A stretch of DNA of 64,000 bases from Hungatella hathewayi WAL-18680 (GTDB lineage: Bacteria; Bacillota; Clostridia; Lachnospirales; Lachnospiraceae): contig NZ_JH379028.1 in assembly GCF_000235505.1 (NCBI RefSeq), forward strand, positions 717,483 through 781,482, given 5' to 3'. Positions 15,936-25,853 of the stretch are shown piece after piece. The notes below the pieces were generated by a model. The model was not told the origin of the DNA and did no database searches. It was given only the letters and a program-made list of their open reading frames with translations. Numbering within the stretch: the first letter of the stretch is position 1; each line of letters opens with the position of its first letter. The position numbers and the translations under genes were made by a program.

Positions 15936-17329
15936 AAACGGAACTTATCCTCAAAGTAGGATTTCAGCTCTGCAATCGGCACGCGCTCCTGCTCCATGGA
16001 GTCACGGTCGCGGACGGTCACTGCCATATCCTCCTCCGACTCAAAATCGTAGGTGATGCAGAACGGAGTACCAATCTCATCCTGTCTTCTGTATCTCTTG
16101 CCGATGTTGCCTCTGTCGTCGAACTCGCAGTTGTAGTATTTGCTCATCTCGGCAAATACCTTCTCCGCGCCCTCGTTCAGCTTCTTGGACAGCGGCAGCA
16201 CACCAATCTTCACCGGAGCGATAGCCGGATGGAAATGCAGCACGGTACGCACATCTCCCTCGCCGATCTCCTCCTCGTCGTAAGCCGCGCACAGGAAAGC
16301 CAGTGTCACACGGTCAGCGCCAAGAGACGGCTCAATTACATAAGGAATGTATTTCTCCTTCTTCTCATCGTCAAAGTAAGTCATATCCTGGCCGGATGTA
16401 TTCTGGTGCTGGGTCAAATCATAATCGGTTCTGTCCGCAATCCCCCACAGCTCGCCCCATCCAAACGGGAACAGGAATTCCAAATCCGTAGTCGCCTTGC
16501 TGTAAAAGCACAGTTCCTCCGGCGCATGGTCTCTGGCTCTCATCTCGTCGTCCTTGATGCCCAGAGATTTCAGCCAGTTGATGCAATAATCCTTCCAGTA
16601 TGCAAACCACTCCAAATCCGTTCCTGGCTCACAGAAGAACTCCAGCTCCATCTGCTCAAACTCTCTGGTACGGAAGGTAAAGTTACCCGGTGTAATCTCG
16701 TTTCGGAAGGATTTTCCAATCTGGCCGATACCAAACGGAATCTTCTTGCGGGACGTTCTCTGCACGTTCTTGAAGTTTACAAAGATACCCTGAGCCGTCT
16801 CCGGTCTCAAATAAACCGTGTTCTTCGCGTCCTCGGTCACGCCCTGGAAGGTCTTGAACATCAGGTTAAACTGGCGGATATCGGTAAAATCATGCTTGCC
16901 GCAGCTTGGGCAGCAGATATTGTTGTCGTCAATGTACTTCTTCATCTCTTCCTGGGACCAGGCATCCACACTGCCCTCGATGGTAATGTCATGCTCCGCC
17001 ATAAAATCCTCAATCAGCTTATCCGCACGGAAACGCTCCTTGCAGGCTTTGCAGTCCATCAGCGGGTCGGAGAAGCCGCCCAGATGGCCGGAAGCCACCC
17101 ATGTCTGGGAATTCATCAGGATGGCGCAGTCCACGCCCACATTGTAGGGACTCTCCTGGACAAACTTCTGCCACCATGCCTTCTTCACATTATTCTTTAA
17201 TTCCACACCCAGGTTGCCGTAATCCCATGTGTTGGCCAGACCTCCATAAATCTCGGAGCCCGGATACACAAATCCTCTGGATTTCGCAAGCGCTACGATT
17301 TTTTCCATTGTCTTTTCCATCTCACTCAA
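15932..17329 (-). CDS. glyS: Glycine--tRNA ligase (dimeric type)
   Basis: The 465-residue class II synthetase attaches glycine to tRNA-Gly. It is the single-chain alpha2 form: it starts with [19 protein letters not shown], has the motif 2 region [25 protein letters not shown] (shown here in two parts: [12 protein letters not shown] and [11 protein letters not shown]), and ends with the anticodon-binding domain. Length is normal for the family. It lies 16 bases after a lipoprotein gene, and no T-box leader is present in that gap, so it is likely transcribed with era, recO and the lipoprotein. Confidence 0.96.
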   Translation of the reverse strand: MSEMEKTMEKIVALAKSRGFVYPGSEIYGGLANTWDYGNLGVELKNNVKKAWWQKFVQESPYNVGVDCAILMNSQTWVASGHLGGFSDPLMDCKACKERFRADKLIEDFMAEHDITIEGSVDAWSQEEMKKYIDDNNICCPSCGKHDFTDIRQFNLMFKTFQGVTEDAKNTVYLRPETAQGIFVNFKNVQRTSRKKIPFGIGQIGKSFRNEITPGNFTFRTREFEQMELEFFCEPGTDLEWFAYWKDYCINWLKSLGIKDDEMRARDHAPEELCFYSKATTDLEFLFPFGWGELWGIADRTDYDLTQHQNTSGQDMTYFDDEKKEKYIPYVIEPSLGADRVTLAFLCAAYDEEEIGEGDVRTVLHFHPAIAPVKIGVLPLSKKLNEGAEKVFAEMSKYYNCEFDDRGNIGKRYRRQDEIGTPFCITYDFESEEDMAVTVRDRDSMEQERVPIAELKSYFEDKFRF

Positions 17330-17345
17330 ACCTCTTCTTCCTGTT

Positions 17346-17969
17346 TTATTTAAATACTAAATATGCCTGGCCGCCACTCACCACTGCCGTATATCCGTCC
17401 GCCAGCGACACGTTGCCGCTGTAAAACTGGATTTTGCCCTCTGTCTGAACGGTGGCGCTTCCTGTCAGTATTACCACATAATACTCACCTTTCTTCGTCA
17501 CGGAATCCGCGGAGGCATTGGAGCCGTCCTTGGCTTTCTTCCACGACGCGCCGGCAAGTTTTCCTTCCGACTGTCCCTTCTCCACGGTGGTAAACTCCAT
17601 CGCTTCTAACTGGGTCCAGTCATCGTTTGTCGCCGCCGCAAAGGTGCAGAGATCGGAAGCATTTTCATAATCGAACAGGGCAATGGCCTTTCCGTTCCCC
17701 AGTGTACAGGAACTGAGCGTCACCGCCGTTCTCCCCTGCTCCGTATTAAAATCAGCCACGGACTTTTCAATCGAGGCCTTCAACTCACCCTGGTCATAGT
17801 AGTCATTCGTATAAGTCTCAACCAACGCGCTGGAAATGCTCCCGTCCCTCGTCACAAAGACACTGCTCTGCTCAGGAGAAAACGTACTTGTGGAGCCCCC
17901 ACGGCCCGCGCACCCGGATAGCAGCGCGCCCGCCATCATCACCGCCAGGATTATTCTGGCCTTCTTCAT
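17346..17969 (-). CDS. DUF4358-like hypothetical lipoprotein
   Basis: The 207-residue protein has a lipoprotein signal: MKKARII, a hydrophobic stretch and the lipobox LLSGC, so it should be anchored outside the membrane. The mature part has no motif I can tie to a function; it contains a repeated pattern of short beta-type segments and is described here only as a DUF4358-like guess. The ATG at 17969 is preceded by AGGAGGG; the upstream TTG at 17975 is disfavoured by its spacing. It sits between recO and glyS on the same strand. Confidence 0.7.
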   Translation of the reverse strand: MKKARIILAVMMAGALLSGCAGRGGSTSTFSPEQSSVFVTRDGSISSALVETYTNDYYDQGELKASIEKSVADFNTEQGRTAVTLSSCTLGNGKAIALFDYENASDLCTFAAATNDDWTQLEAMEFTTVEKGQSEGKLAGASWKKAKDGSNASADSVTKKGEYYVVILTGSATVQTEGKIQFYSGNVSLADGYTAVVSGGQAYLVFK

Positions 17970-18056
17970 AAACAAACCCTCCTGATTTCAAAACCTGAAT
18001 TTTGCACATATGTAGAGATTATATCCGTTTTCCAACGCATTTTCAATACCATTTCC

Positions 18057-18707
18057 CTAATTTACCAAGGTTTTTAAAATCTCCAGAGAATGAAAGTCCC
18101 TGTCCACATACCTGGCCTTGTTTATCTCCACGCACTGCTTGAATTCCGCAAACACGGAATCCGTCACCTGAAAGGTGTACAGGGATTCTAGCGGCGACGC
18201 GATGACAAACTCCCAGGTATAGTTGGCCGAATCGCTGACCTCCCTGGGCGGATGCTCCGTGTACTCCCCGTTGTCCGCCATGGCCCGCAGCTCAAATATC
18301 CGCTGAATCAGCCGGTTTGGAATCGGAGGCTTCAAAAGCGCCCGCAGAGACTGGTACAATAAAAGCAGCATGGCGCTTCCGTCCAGGTTCTCCCTGGAAT
18401 AATAGTCCGCAAACTCCAGAAAATACTGGCCGTAGCAACACTGTTCCATGTCCATGCTGATTTCATCAAAATAATTGGTAATCTCGGCGCCATGCAGATT
18501 GTAGGCGTCCCGCCCCTCATACAGCTCAAACGTGCCAAACGCAAAGGGACGACTGGGGCCCATCAGCATACTGCCAGGGCGCCTTGCGCCCCTGGCAAAT
18601 GCCGTCAGTTTCCCCCGCTCTCTGGTGAGCAGCACCAGACGCTTGTCATATTCTCCCACGGGTGCGGATTTCAACACCATCCCCGTCAGCTTCACCGACT
18701 CCCTCAC
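18057..18707 (-). CDS. recO: DNA repair protein RecO
   Basis: The 216-residue protein matches RecO, which with RecR loads RecA onto SSB-covered single-stranded DNA. The N-terminal OB fold starts KLTGMVLKSAPVGEYDKRLVLLTRERGKLTAFARGARRP (seen as GMVLKSAPVGEYDK and GKLTAFARGARRP). The helical C-terminal part includes LRALLKPPIPNRLIQRIFELR. It is shorter than the usual 240-260 residues and lacks the CxxC pairs of the zinc site seen in many RecO proteins. It follows era by 71 bases on the same strand, a common Firmicutes order. Confidence 0.9.
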   Translation of the reverse strand: MRESVKLTGMVLKSAPVGEYDKRLVLLTRERGKLTAFARGARRPGSMLMGPSRPFAFGTFELYEGRDAYNLHGAEITNYFDEISMDMEQCCYGQYFLEFADYYSRENLDGSAMLLLLYQSLRALLKPPIPNRLIQRIFELRAMADNGEYTEHPPREVSDSANYTWEFVIASPLESLYTFQVTDSVFAEFKQCVEINKARYVDRDFHSLEILKTLVN

Positions 18708-18778
18708 GTCTCATCCTCTCCATCTCTATACCAATTCAAAATTTTTATCCTGACTATTTATCCTATATCTATTCATAT

Positions 18779-19681
18779 CTATTCTTTTGGATTATACCCA
18801 TAATTCTTCATATACAATTCGCTGTCCCGCCACTCCTTGCGGACCTTCACCCAGAGTTGCAGATTCACCTTCGTGTCCATCAGATTCTCTATCTCCACAC
18901 GGGCCGCGGTGCCAATCTTTTTCAGCATCGCCCCGCCCTTACCGATGATAATCCCCTTGTGGGAATCCCTCTCACAGACAATATTGGCCTCGATATCAAT
19001 CATCCCATTCTTCCGCTCCGTCATCTTCTCGATGGTCACGGCGATTCCATGGGGAATCTCATCATTTAACAGCCGCAGGGCCTTCTCCCGAATCAGCTCC
19101 GCCGCAATCTGGCGCATAGGCTGGTCCGTCACCGTGTCCTCGTCATAGAACTGAGGCCCCTCCGGCAGATATTTGAATATCAGCTCCGTCACCAGCTCCG
19201 TGTTCTTTCCCTTCAGCGCCGACACCGGAACAATCTCCGCGAAGTTGCAGATATCCTTGTAGGCGTCGATAAACTTAAGAATCTCATCCTGGTTCTTCAC
19301 CGTATCAATCTTGTTGATCACCAGCATCACCGGCGTCTTCACCTTCTGCAGCTGCTCCGCGATATGGCGCTCCCCGGCGCCGATAAATGTGGTGGGTTCC
19401 ACCAGCCACAGAATCACATCCACCTCACTCATGGTATGCTCCGCCACATTCACCATATATTCGCCCAGCTTATTTTTCGCCTTATGGATTCCCGGAGTAT
19501 CCAGGAAAATAATCTGCCCCCGCTCATCCGTGTACACCGTCTGAATCCGGTTTCTGGTTGTCTGTGGTTTATCAGAAGTTATCGCAATCTTCTGCCCTAT
19601 CAAATAGTTCATCAAAGTTGATTTTCCCACATTGGGCCTTCCAATCAACGTCACGAAACCTGATTTAAACGTATTATCCAT
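18779..19681 (-). CDS. era: GTPase Era
   Basis: The 300-residue GTPase helps 16S rRNA maturation and 30S assembly. G motifs are clear: GRPNVGKST (G1), TTRNRIQTV (G2), DTPG (G3), NKID (G4) and VSALKG (G5). The C-terminal KH domain has HKGIIIGKGGAMLKKIGTAAR, the GxxG loop that binds the 3' end of 16S rRNA. Length is normal. It leads the era-recO-lipoprotein-glyS string. Confidence 0.97.
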   Translation of the reverse strand: MDNTFKSGFVTLIGRPNVGKSTLMNYLIGQKIAITSDKPQTTRNRIQTVYTDERGQIIFLDTPGIHKAKNKLGEYMVNVAEHTMSEVDVILWLVEPTTFIGAGERHIAEQLQKVKTPVMLVINKIDTVKNQDEILKFIDAYKDICNFAEIVPVSALKGKNTELVTELIFKYLPEGPQFYDEDTVTDQPMRQIAAELIREKALRLLNDEIPHGIAVTIEKMTERKNGMIDIEANIVCERDSHKGIIIGKGGAMLKKIGTAARVEIENLMDTKVNLQLWVKVRKEWRDSELYMKNYGYNPKE

Positions 19682-19713
19682 TCTCTATCTCCATCCATCT
19701 TCTTTTGTTCCCG

Positions 19714-19750
19714 GGGCCGGAGGCGCCATCTTCCTGCCTCCTCCGGCCCA
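19714..19750. repeat. GC-rich hairpin between the PreP gene and era
   Basis: GGGCCGGAGG and CCTCCGGCCC form a 10-bp stem in the gap between the protease stop and the era start. It lacks a T run in either direction, so it is a hairpin of uncertain role rather than a clear terminator. Confidence 0.4.
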
Positions 19751-19803
19751 GTTTCATCTTCCTGCTGCCTCCAGCCCGGCATTATCTTCCGGCCCGGCAT
19801 TTC

Positions 19804-22728
19804 TCATCCATGATACAGATTCTTAATCTCACCAAACAGTTCCTTGCAGTTCTCAATCTTCTCTTCATTTCCAATCGTACAGAAACTGCCCGTCTTCAAC
19901 ACCGCGCTGACAATCCCCGCCAGCTTCCGGATATCCTCCGCTTGTGCATCCAGCACCTGGTCTCTCTCCTTCTGGAGCATCTCATTGCTCACATGGGACA
20001 GATAGGCGGACAATGCTCTTGCCCCCTTATCCGAAGGATTGAGCGGCGTATCCAGCCCGCTGATGGTGCCAATCACATACTTGGTCATGTCTCTCTCATC
20101 CACCGAGAAATTCTCCAGATAGTCCACGATGCCCTCGTAAACCTGATCCGTCTCCGCCAGATTCGGGTCACGGTAAGACACGAAATATCCCTCTCCGGAC
20201 ATTCCGAATCCGCTCATGCACCCGTAAGCGCCGCCCTTCACCCGCAGATTAATCCACAGATAATCATAGCTCAAAATCACCTTCAAAATCCGCAGCGCCC
20301 CCGTGTAAGAGAATCCGGCCTTCTTAAAATTGCCGCACCGCGCCACATAGTTGACCTGGGAAGCCGTCTTGAATCCCTCATTCCGGTTCCCCACCTCAAA
20401 CAGATAAGGATACACAACGCCGCTGCCCTCTGGAAGCGCCTCCGTCAGTCCTTTCATCGCCCCATCCACACAGGCAAACCCTTCGCCGTCCGAAGTCACA
20501 TTCACCAGCATATTGTCCACGGTAAACAGCTTCGCCGCCACCTCTTTCAATTTCTCAATCAGAGCTTTGCTGTTCTTCTCATAATCCTTCACCACATCCT
20601 CCAGGAAATGGTAGAATCCAACGCCGCCCGTCCTGTCATTAAATGACGCCGTCGCCGAGAAATAGGATGTCGCCCTGGCCACCGCCGCGCTGTGGGAAGC
20701 TCCCTCCAGTTTCATCCTGGACCGCGACTTGGTCTCCCTCAAAATCTCACCCAGCCGCTTCTCATCCTCCAGCTTCGACCTGGTCAATATCTCCGCCAGC
20801 ATGTCAAATCCGAATCCAATCTTATCGTACAACACCCGCACATCCGCAATAAATGCCCCGGTGAATCCATTTTCCCGCTCCAAATCCACATAGGAACCGG
20901 TGCTGAAGCTGATACCGCCGGAATTCAAATGAATCTCGCTGGTTAAGTCACTGTACGTAAAATTCTCCGTATCCACATATCCCAGCACCGATTTCAGCAG
21001 CCCCACATAAGGCAGATCCTCCACCGGCACCCGGTCCGTGTTGAACAGCACCTTCAGATACCCAATCCCGGACGTAAACATTTCCTGGTGAAGCACCAGG
21101 ACACCGTTCATCAGATGCTCCTTCCAGTGAATCTCCTCCGCCTTCCTGTCGATGTCCTCCCTGGAAAGCATAGGAATCTTCTCCAGCTCCTCGCTTGGGG
21201 ACGGCGTATCCTGATAGTTTTTCAGTTCCTCCGTCTCCTTCACCAGCGCCTTCACTTCCTGCGCCGACAATCCGGCCTTATATTCCGCCAGCTTCTTCGC
21301 CACCGCGGCATCCTCTTTCGCCGTCAGATTCCGCTCCGGGCTGACCACAATCACCGCCTCAAACGGGTTATCCAGCAGATAATCCCGAATCAGCGACTCA
21401 AAATATCCTTCTTCCACAGCCTTCTTCAGGAAATCAAAGGTCTCCTGATACTCCAGATGCATCATCGGGTCCCCGTCATACAGCCAGCTGTCCAGCGACT
21501 GAAGCCCATACATCAGCCCCTTTGGCGCCGTTCCAAAATCCGCCTCCCGGTAACGGAACTCAAAATAATTTAATCCCGCCAGCAGACTTTTCTTGTTAAT
21601 CCCGTCCTCCGCCAGCTTCCGAAGCGTCCCTTTTACAACCGCCAGGAACTCCCCTTTCTGCTCCTCGTTGGCATCCTTGGCCACCACGCTGAAGTAGGGC
21701 TGTAAAATGCCGTTGTCATAGCCGCCTAAAATATCATGGCCAATTCCCGCATCTAAAAGCGCCTGCTTTAATGGCGCACCGGGAGCGTCGAGAAGGGTGT
21801 ACTCCAGGATTTGGAAAGCCAGGTATAATTTCGGGTCCAGGTCTGTCCCCACCACACTGCTGACAGACAGGTAGGAAGCGTCCTCCTCCGGCTCATCCTC
21901 CGTGATGGAGTAGGTTATTCTGGAGTCCTTTGGCTCTGTGAATGGCTTCTGCATGTCGATGTGAGAATCCACTTCTTTTTTATCGTAGTGGCTTAAATAG
22001 GCTTCATCCAGCCACTCCAGCTTCTCCGCCATGTCCATATCACCGTAGAGGTAAATGAAGCTGTTGGATGGGTGGTAGTAGGTTCTGTGGAAATCTAAAA
22101 ATGCCTCGTAGGTTAAATCCGGCACGGATTTTGGGTCACCGCCTGATTCAAAGCCGTAGCAGGTGTCAGGGAATAACATTTTCTGGGTGTACCGGTCCAG
22201 TACACTTTCCGGTGAGGAGAAGGCGCCCTTCATCTCGTTGTAGACAACGCCGTTGTAGATGACGGGGGAATCTTCAGATTCCAGCTCGTAGTGCCAGCCC
22301 TCCTGCATGAAAATCTTTTTCTCGTTGTAAATGTTGGGATGCAGAACGGCGTCCATGTAGACGTCCATTAAGTTCTGGAAATCCTTGTCGTTGCAGCTGG
22401 CAATCGGATATACCGTTTTGTCAGGGTAGGTCATGGCGTTCAGGAATGTGTTTAAGGAACCTTTTACCAGTTCTACGAAAGGGTCCTTGACTGGGAACTT
22501 GTCGGAACCGCAGAGGACACTGTGCTCCAGGATGTGGGGCACGCCGGTGTCGTCGGACGGCGGCGTCCGAAATCCAATATAAAATACCTTGTTTTCATCA
22601 TCATTAGAAACCAGGAACACCCTGGCTCCCGTTTTTTTGTGTTCCAGAACGGTTCCGATGGAGTTTAGTTCCTCCATCTTTCTTTCATCCACAATTCTGT
22701 ACGCTGTCAAATCCTTTAAACTCTTCAT
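19804..22728 (-). CDS. M16C zinc metallopeptidase (PreP/insulinase family)
   Basis: The 974-residue protease belongs to the presequence-protease group of inverted zinc peptidases, which digest unfolded peptides inside a closed chamber. The zinc motif is HILEH (residues 65-69), and the downstream Glu lies in the YNEMKGAFSSPESVL region near 170. The order of two active-like and two inactive-like M16 halves and the total length fit the family. No signal peptide is present, so it is cytoplasmic. It has an independent start with a short gap after ydcF and is followed by a hairpin before era. Confidence 0.93.
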   Translation of the reverse strand: MKSLKDLTAYRIVDERKMEELNSIGTVLEHKKTGARVFLVSNDDENKVFYIGFRTPPSDDTGVPHILEHSVLCGSDKFPVKDPFVELVKGSLNTFLNAMTYPDKTVYPIASCNDKDFQNLMDVYMDAVLHPNIYNEKKIFMQEGWHYELESEDSPVIYNGVVYNEMKGAFSSPESVLDRYTQKMLFPDTCYGFESGGDPKSVPDLTYEAFLDFHRTYYHPSNSFIYLYGDMDMAEKLEWLDEAYLSHYDKKEVDSHIDMQKPFTEPKDSRITYSITEDEPEEDASYLSVSSVVGTDLDPKLYLAFQILEYTLLDAPGAPLKQALLDAGIGHDILGGYDNGILQPYFSVVAKDANEEQKGEFLAVVKGTLRKLAEDGINKKSLLAGLNYFEFRYREADFGTAPKGLMYGLQSLDSWLYDGDPMMHLEYQETFDFLKKAVEEGYFESLIRDYLLDNPFEAVIVVSPERNLTAKEDAAVAKKLAEYKAGLSAQEVKALVKETEELKNYQDTPSPSEELEKIPMLSREDIDRKAEEIHWKEHLMNGVLVLHQEMFTSGIGYLKVLFNTDRVPVEDLPYVGLLKSVLGYVDTENFTYSDLTSEIHLNSGGISFSTGSYVDLERENGFTGAFIADVRVLYDKIGFGFDMLAEILTRSKLEDEKRLGEILRETKSRSRMKLEGASHSAAVARATSYFSATASFNDRTGGVGFYHFLEDVVKDYEKNSKALIEKLKEVAAKLFTVDNMLVNVTSDGEGFACVDGAMKGLTEALPEGSGVVYPYLFEVGNRNEGFKTASQVNYVARCGNFKKAGFSYTGALRILKVILSYDYLWINLRVKGGAYGCMSGFGMSGEGYFVSYRDPNLAETDQVYEGIVDYLENFSVDERDMTKYVIGTISGLDTPLNPSDKGARALSAYLSHVSNEMLQKERDQVLDAQAEDIRKLAGIVSAVLKTGSFCTIGNEEKIENCKELFGEIKNLYHG

Positions 22729-22796
22729 TCATCTACCTCACTTTTTTCCTTTATCATAAGGCTCTCTGTGCCCCTACCGAATACACAGCTAACTAA

Positions 22797-23624
22797 TTAC
22801 ATATTACCCATTAATTTATCTTTTAGTATCGCCGCACACTCTCTCACACAAAGATGTGGAAATAAAAGCTTATCTGACTCCGACGCAATTCCATAAATCC
22901 CCGGAATCCCCCACTTTTCCGCAATCATCCTTGCCCGGAACACGTGGAAATTGCTGGTCAGCACGCCTATCTGGAGCGGCTTATCTTCCGCCACCACATA
23001 AGGCCCCGGCGCAATCGGCCTCATTTCCCTTGCCTGTTTTTCTCTCTTCTCATTCTGAATCTCATCAATCAGCACCTTGCTATATGCGATATTCTCCACC
23101 GTACTGGTAGAAATCGTCTCCATAGCCATCTGTTCCTCCGGCACCCCGTTATAAAGCAGATATTCATACATCGCCCGTGCCTCACTCATCGGCTCATCCG
23201 GCCCCTGTCCCCCGGACAGAATCAAAATTGTATCCGGATTTCTCTGGCTATATTCAATCGCCTTATCCAGCCGTTTCCTAAGAGAATTGCTCAGAGAATC
23301 CTCCTTCACCTTCGCCCCCAGCACAATCAAATAATCCAGATTCGGCACATCCGCGCTGGCCGCTCCCATAAACACAAGAACCTCCACCGTCACAAACACC
23401 ACCACGCAGGCGCCAAACAGCGTCGCCGCCGACACCGGCATCCACAGCGGCAGTTTCTTCGGATGCACCCTGGCGTACTTACAGCCCGCCGACACCAGAA
23501 AGAAAAATCCCGCCGCCAGCAGCCACACAAACGCAAACGACGTAGAAAACCCGGAATAAATAACAATGACAATATAATAAACCAAACAAACCACCGCCAA
23601 AACCCCAGCAATCCACATCATCAT
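22797..23624 (-). CDS. YdcF/SanA-like DUF218 membrane protein
   Basis: The 275-residue protein has several N-terminal membrane spans and a DUF218 domain: YLIVLGAKVKEDSLSNSL, LILSGGQGPDEPMSEA, IAYSKVL, and VLTSNFHVFRARMIA. YdcF/SanA proteins affect envelope properties; their biochemical activity is unsettled (S-adenosylmethionine binding is reported for YdcF). The ATG at 23624 is chosen for the GGAGG eight bases upstream; the earlier in-frame ATG at 23654 lies inside the U32 gene. It follows the U32 protease by 16 bases and is likely co-transcribed. Confidence 0.85.
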   Translation of the reverse strand: MMMWIAGVLAVVCLVYYIVIVIYSGFSTSFAFVWLLAAGFFFLVSAGCKYARVHPKKLPLWMPVSAATLFGACVVVFVTVEVLVFMGAASADVPNLDYLIVLGAKVKEDSLSNSLRKRLDKAIEYSQRNPDTILILSGGQGPDEPMSEARAMYEYLLYNGVPEEQMAMETISTSTVENIAYSKVLIDEIQNEKREKQAREMRPIAPGPYVVAEDKPLQIGVLTSNFHVFRARMIAEKWGIPGIYGIASESDKLLFPHLCVRECAAILKDKLMGNM

Positions 23625-23640
23625 CACGTCCGCCTCCAAT

Positions 23641-24870
23641 CTATTCCATCTCACTCCGCCTCAAAATATCAAACACCTGAACATCCACACCCAAATCCAC
23701 ATACACCACCTGCTTCGGATGCGGAGCGCTCTCCAAACTTCCCCCATCCTCATCATACAAAGCCTTCACCGTCACCACCAGGTTCCGCCCGTCCGGCTTC
23801 ATCACCTCAATCTCTTCCCCCACCGAAAACTTATTCTTCTGTTCAATCCGGCAGAACCCTCTCTCATCCACCGCATCCACCGTCCCCAGATACGTATAAT
23901 TCTTCACATACGTATTATTATCATATATCTGTGACGTCTCATCCGTCTTCCCAAAATAAAATCCCGTCGTAAACTCCCTATAAGTGCACTTCCCAATCTC
24001 CTCTTTATACCACTCCAAATTCTCCCGATACTTCTCCGGCGACTCCCTGTAATCATCAATCGCCTTCCGATAAGTCCGGGCCACCGTCGCCACATAAAGC
24101 GCCGTCTTCATTCTCCCCTCAATCTTAAAGCTGTCAATCCCCGCCTCAATCATCTCCGGCACATGCTCAATCATACACAAATCCTTAGAATTAAAAATAT
24201 AAGTCCCCCGCTCATTCTCATAAACCGGCATCACTTCCCCCGGCCTAGTCTCCTCCACAATCGAATACTTCCATCTACAAGGATGTGTACAAGCCCCCTG
24301 ATTCGCGTCCCTCCCCGTAAAATAATTACTCAACAGACATCTCCCCGAATAAGAAATACACATCGCCCCATGAATAAAGCTCTCAATCTCCATATCCTCC
24401 GGAATCCTCTCCCGAATCCCCCGAATCTCCTCCAGGGAAAGTTCCCTGGCCGTAACCACCCTCTTAGCCCCCAACTCATACCAAAACAAATAAGTCCCAT
24501 AATTCGTATTATTCGCCTGAGTACTAATATGAATCTCCATCCCCGGCATCACTCTCTTAGCAATCCGAAACACCCCCGGATCCGAAATAATCACCGCATC
24601 CGGCCCAATTTCCCTCAACTCCTCAAAATACTCCTCCACCCCCACCAAATCCTCATTATGCGCCAGTATATTCGCCGTCACATAAACCTTCACCCCTCTA
24701 CCATGCGCAAACTCAATCCCCTCTTTTATTTCCTCATTCGAAAAGTTCTTCGCCTTAGCCCGAAGCCCAAACGCCTCCCCCCCAATATAAACCGCATCAG
24801 CCCCATAAACCACCGCCGTCTTCAACACATCCAAACTCCCCGCCGGAATCAACAATTCAGTCTCTCTCAT
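23641..24870 (-). CDS. U32 family peptidase (TrhP/RlhA-like)
   Basis: The 409-residue protein starts ELLIPAGSLDVLKTAVVYGADAVYIGG (seen as LLIPAGSLDVLK and YGADAVYIGG) and contains the U32 signature region ESFIHGAMCISYSGRC, followed by the Cys-rich NQGACTHPCRW. These Cys residues hold an iron-sulfur cluster in characterised members. TrhP acts in prephenate-dependent 5-hydroxyuridine formation on tRNA and RlhA in 23S rRNA C2501 hydroxylation; this single-domain form is closest to TrhP. It is flanked by an O-methyltransferase upstream, which fits the tRNA U34 5-hydroxylation and O-methylation pathway (TrhP then TrmR). Confidence 0.88.
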   Translation of the reverse strand: MRETELLIPAGSLDVLKTAVVYGADAVYIGGEAFGLRAKAKNFSNEEIKEGIEFAHGRGVKVYVTANILAHNEDLVGVEEYFEELREIGPDAVIISDPGVFRIAKRVMPGMEIHISTQANNTNYGTYLFWYELGAKRVVTARELSLEEIRGIRERIPEDMEIESFIHGAMCISYSGRCLLSNYFTGRDANQGACTHPCRWKYSIVEETRPGEVMPVYENERGTYIFNSKDLCMIEHVPEMIEAGIDSFKIEGRMKTALYVATVARTYRKAIDDYRESPEKYRENLEWYKEEIGKCTYREFTTGFYFGKTDETSQIYDNNTYVKNYTYLGTVDAVDERGFCRIEQKNKFSVGEEIEVMKPDGRNLVVTVKALYDEDGGSLESAPHPKQVVYVDLGVDVQVFDILRRSEME

Positions 24871-25053
24871 CTATCTCCAATCCTCTCTATCCTAAATAAA
24901 AATATCTAACACTCTATCTTCCATCTCTATCTAAACCGTCCAACTCCCGGTTATATTCCCATTAATTTAAACCCCATCCCAATCCCCACATCCTAAAAAA
25001 TACCAGCCTTGTGAAACTCAGCATCCTTCCCCAGCGTCATCCAACGCCCAGCC

Positions 25054-25185
25054 GTGCGCAGGCAATTGACCCCATAGGGACCGTAAAGCCACGCCGGTCC
25101 TTGGGCTCCGTCCTTTGGAGCCCTAGTACCGCTGCCTGGCGCCCAGAGCGAGAGCGTGTCCCGGTGGGGTCAATAGCCTGCGTGC
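25054..25185. repeat. Large palindromic element with inner hairpins
   Basis: The ends are inverted repeats: 25054-25074 (GTGCGCAGGC then TTGACCCCA) and 25165-25185 (TGGGGTCAA then GCCTGCGTGC), imperfect only in the middle two or three bases. Inside, GGGAC (25077-25081) pairs with GTCCC (25158-25162), and GGGCTCC/GGAGCCC (25103-25123) forms a hairpin. The whole 132 bp can fold into one branched structure on either strand. It contains the stop codon and the last few codons of the O-methyltransferase gene. No second copy occurs in this window, so repeat family or RNA function is undetermined. The remaining gap 24871-25053 shows no gene. Confidence 0.65.
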
Positions 25186-25853
25186 GGCGTACTTTCGCCA
25201 ACAATCTCGCCCATTTTCACGCTCACCGCAACCCCATCCCCAATCGGCACCACCGCCGTCTCCACTCCCTCCATATGCTTCACCACATACAAAAACTCCC
25301 TCATCCTCCCATGAATCGTCCTCTTCCGTCTCTCCACCGCATACTTCGACTGCACCACATCCCCATCCTGCAGCACATTATCCGCCACCAGCACCCCTCC
25401 CGGCGCCAGCACCCTCATAACCTCCCCAATCCAATTCAAATACTGCCCCTTAGCCGCATCCATAAACACAAACTCAAACACCCCATCCCCAAATCCCTTC
25501 AACACATCCTCCGCATCCCCCTCAATCAAGCTTATCCTCTCCTCCACCCCCGCCTTCCGAAAGTTTTCTTTCGCCTTCTCAATCCTAGGCTCATACTTCT
25601 CCACCGTAGTAATATGCCCTCCCTCCGGCAGCACCATCTCCATCAGTAAAGCAGAATAGCCTACGGCCGTCCCCACTTCCAGGACAGCCCTAGGCTGTTT
25701 CATCGCCACCAGAGTCTTCAAAAAAGCCCCCGTCTCTTTTTTAATAATCGGAACCCGTTCTGCCACCGCCTCTCTCGCGATGGCATCCCGCAATTCCCCC
25801 TGACCGGCTTCCAAAGAATAAATAAAATCCCGAATTCTCTCGTCCCCTATCAT
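25170..25853 (-). CDS. O-methyltransferase (YrrM/TrmR-like)
   Basis: The 227-residue SAM-dependent enzyme has the family motifs VLEVGTAVGYSALLM (motif I, near 60), EGDAEDVL, FVFMDAAKGQY (metal and substrate region) and GGVLVADNVLQDG. TrmR (YrrM) in Bacillus methylates 5-hydroxyuridine at tRNA position 34, and the U32 gene next to it makes the hydroxyl group, so that role is likely here. The expected family end near GDGVAVSVK is followed by about 14 extra residues (MGEIVGESTPHAGY); the last eight or so are encoded inside the palindromic element at 25054-25185. The start overlaps the stop of the MltG-like gene by four bases. Confidence 0.88.
   Translation of the reverse strand: MIGDERIRDFIYSLEAGQGELRDAIAREAVAERVPIIKKETGAFLKTLVAMKQPRAVLEVGTAVGYSALLMEMVLPEGGHITTVEKYEPRIEKAKENFRKAGVEERISLIEGDAEDVLKGFGDGVFEFVFMDAAKGQYLNWIGEVMRVLAPGGVLVADNVLQDGDVVQSKYAVERRKRTIHGRMREFLYVVKHMEGVETAVVPIGDGVAVSVKMGEIVGESTPHAGY

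Noticed and set aside
24163-24909. 248-residue plus-strand frame opposite the U32 gene
   Set aside because: The product is an unlikely Arg/Pro/His-rich string; the opposite frame is a clear U32 peptidase.
25011-25649. Plus-strand frame across the palindromic element
   Set aside because: It is opposite the O-methyltransferase and composed of Pro/Leu/His-rich shadow sequence.
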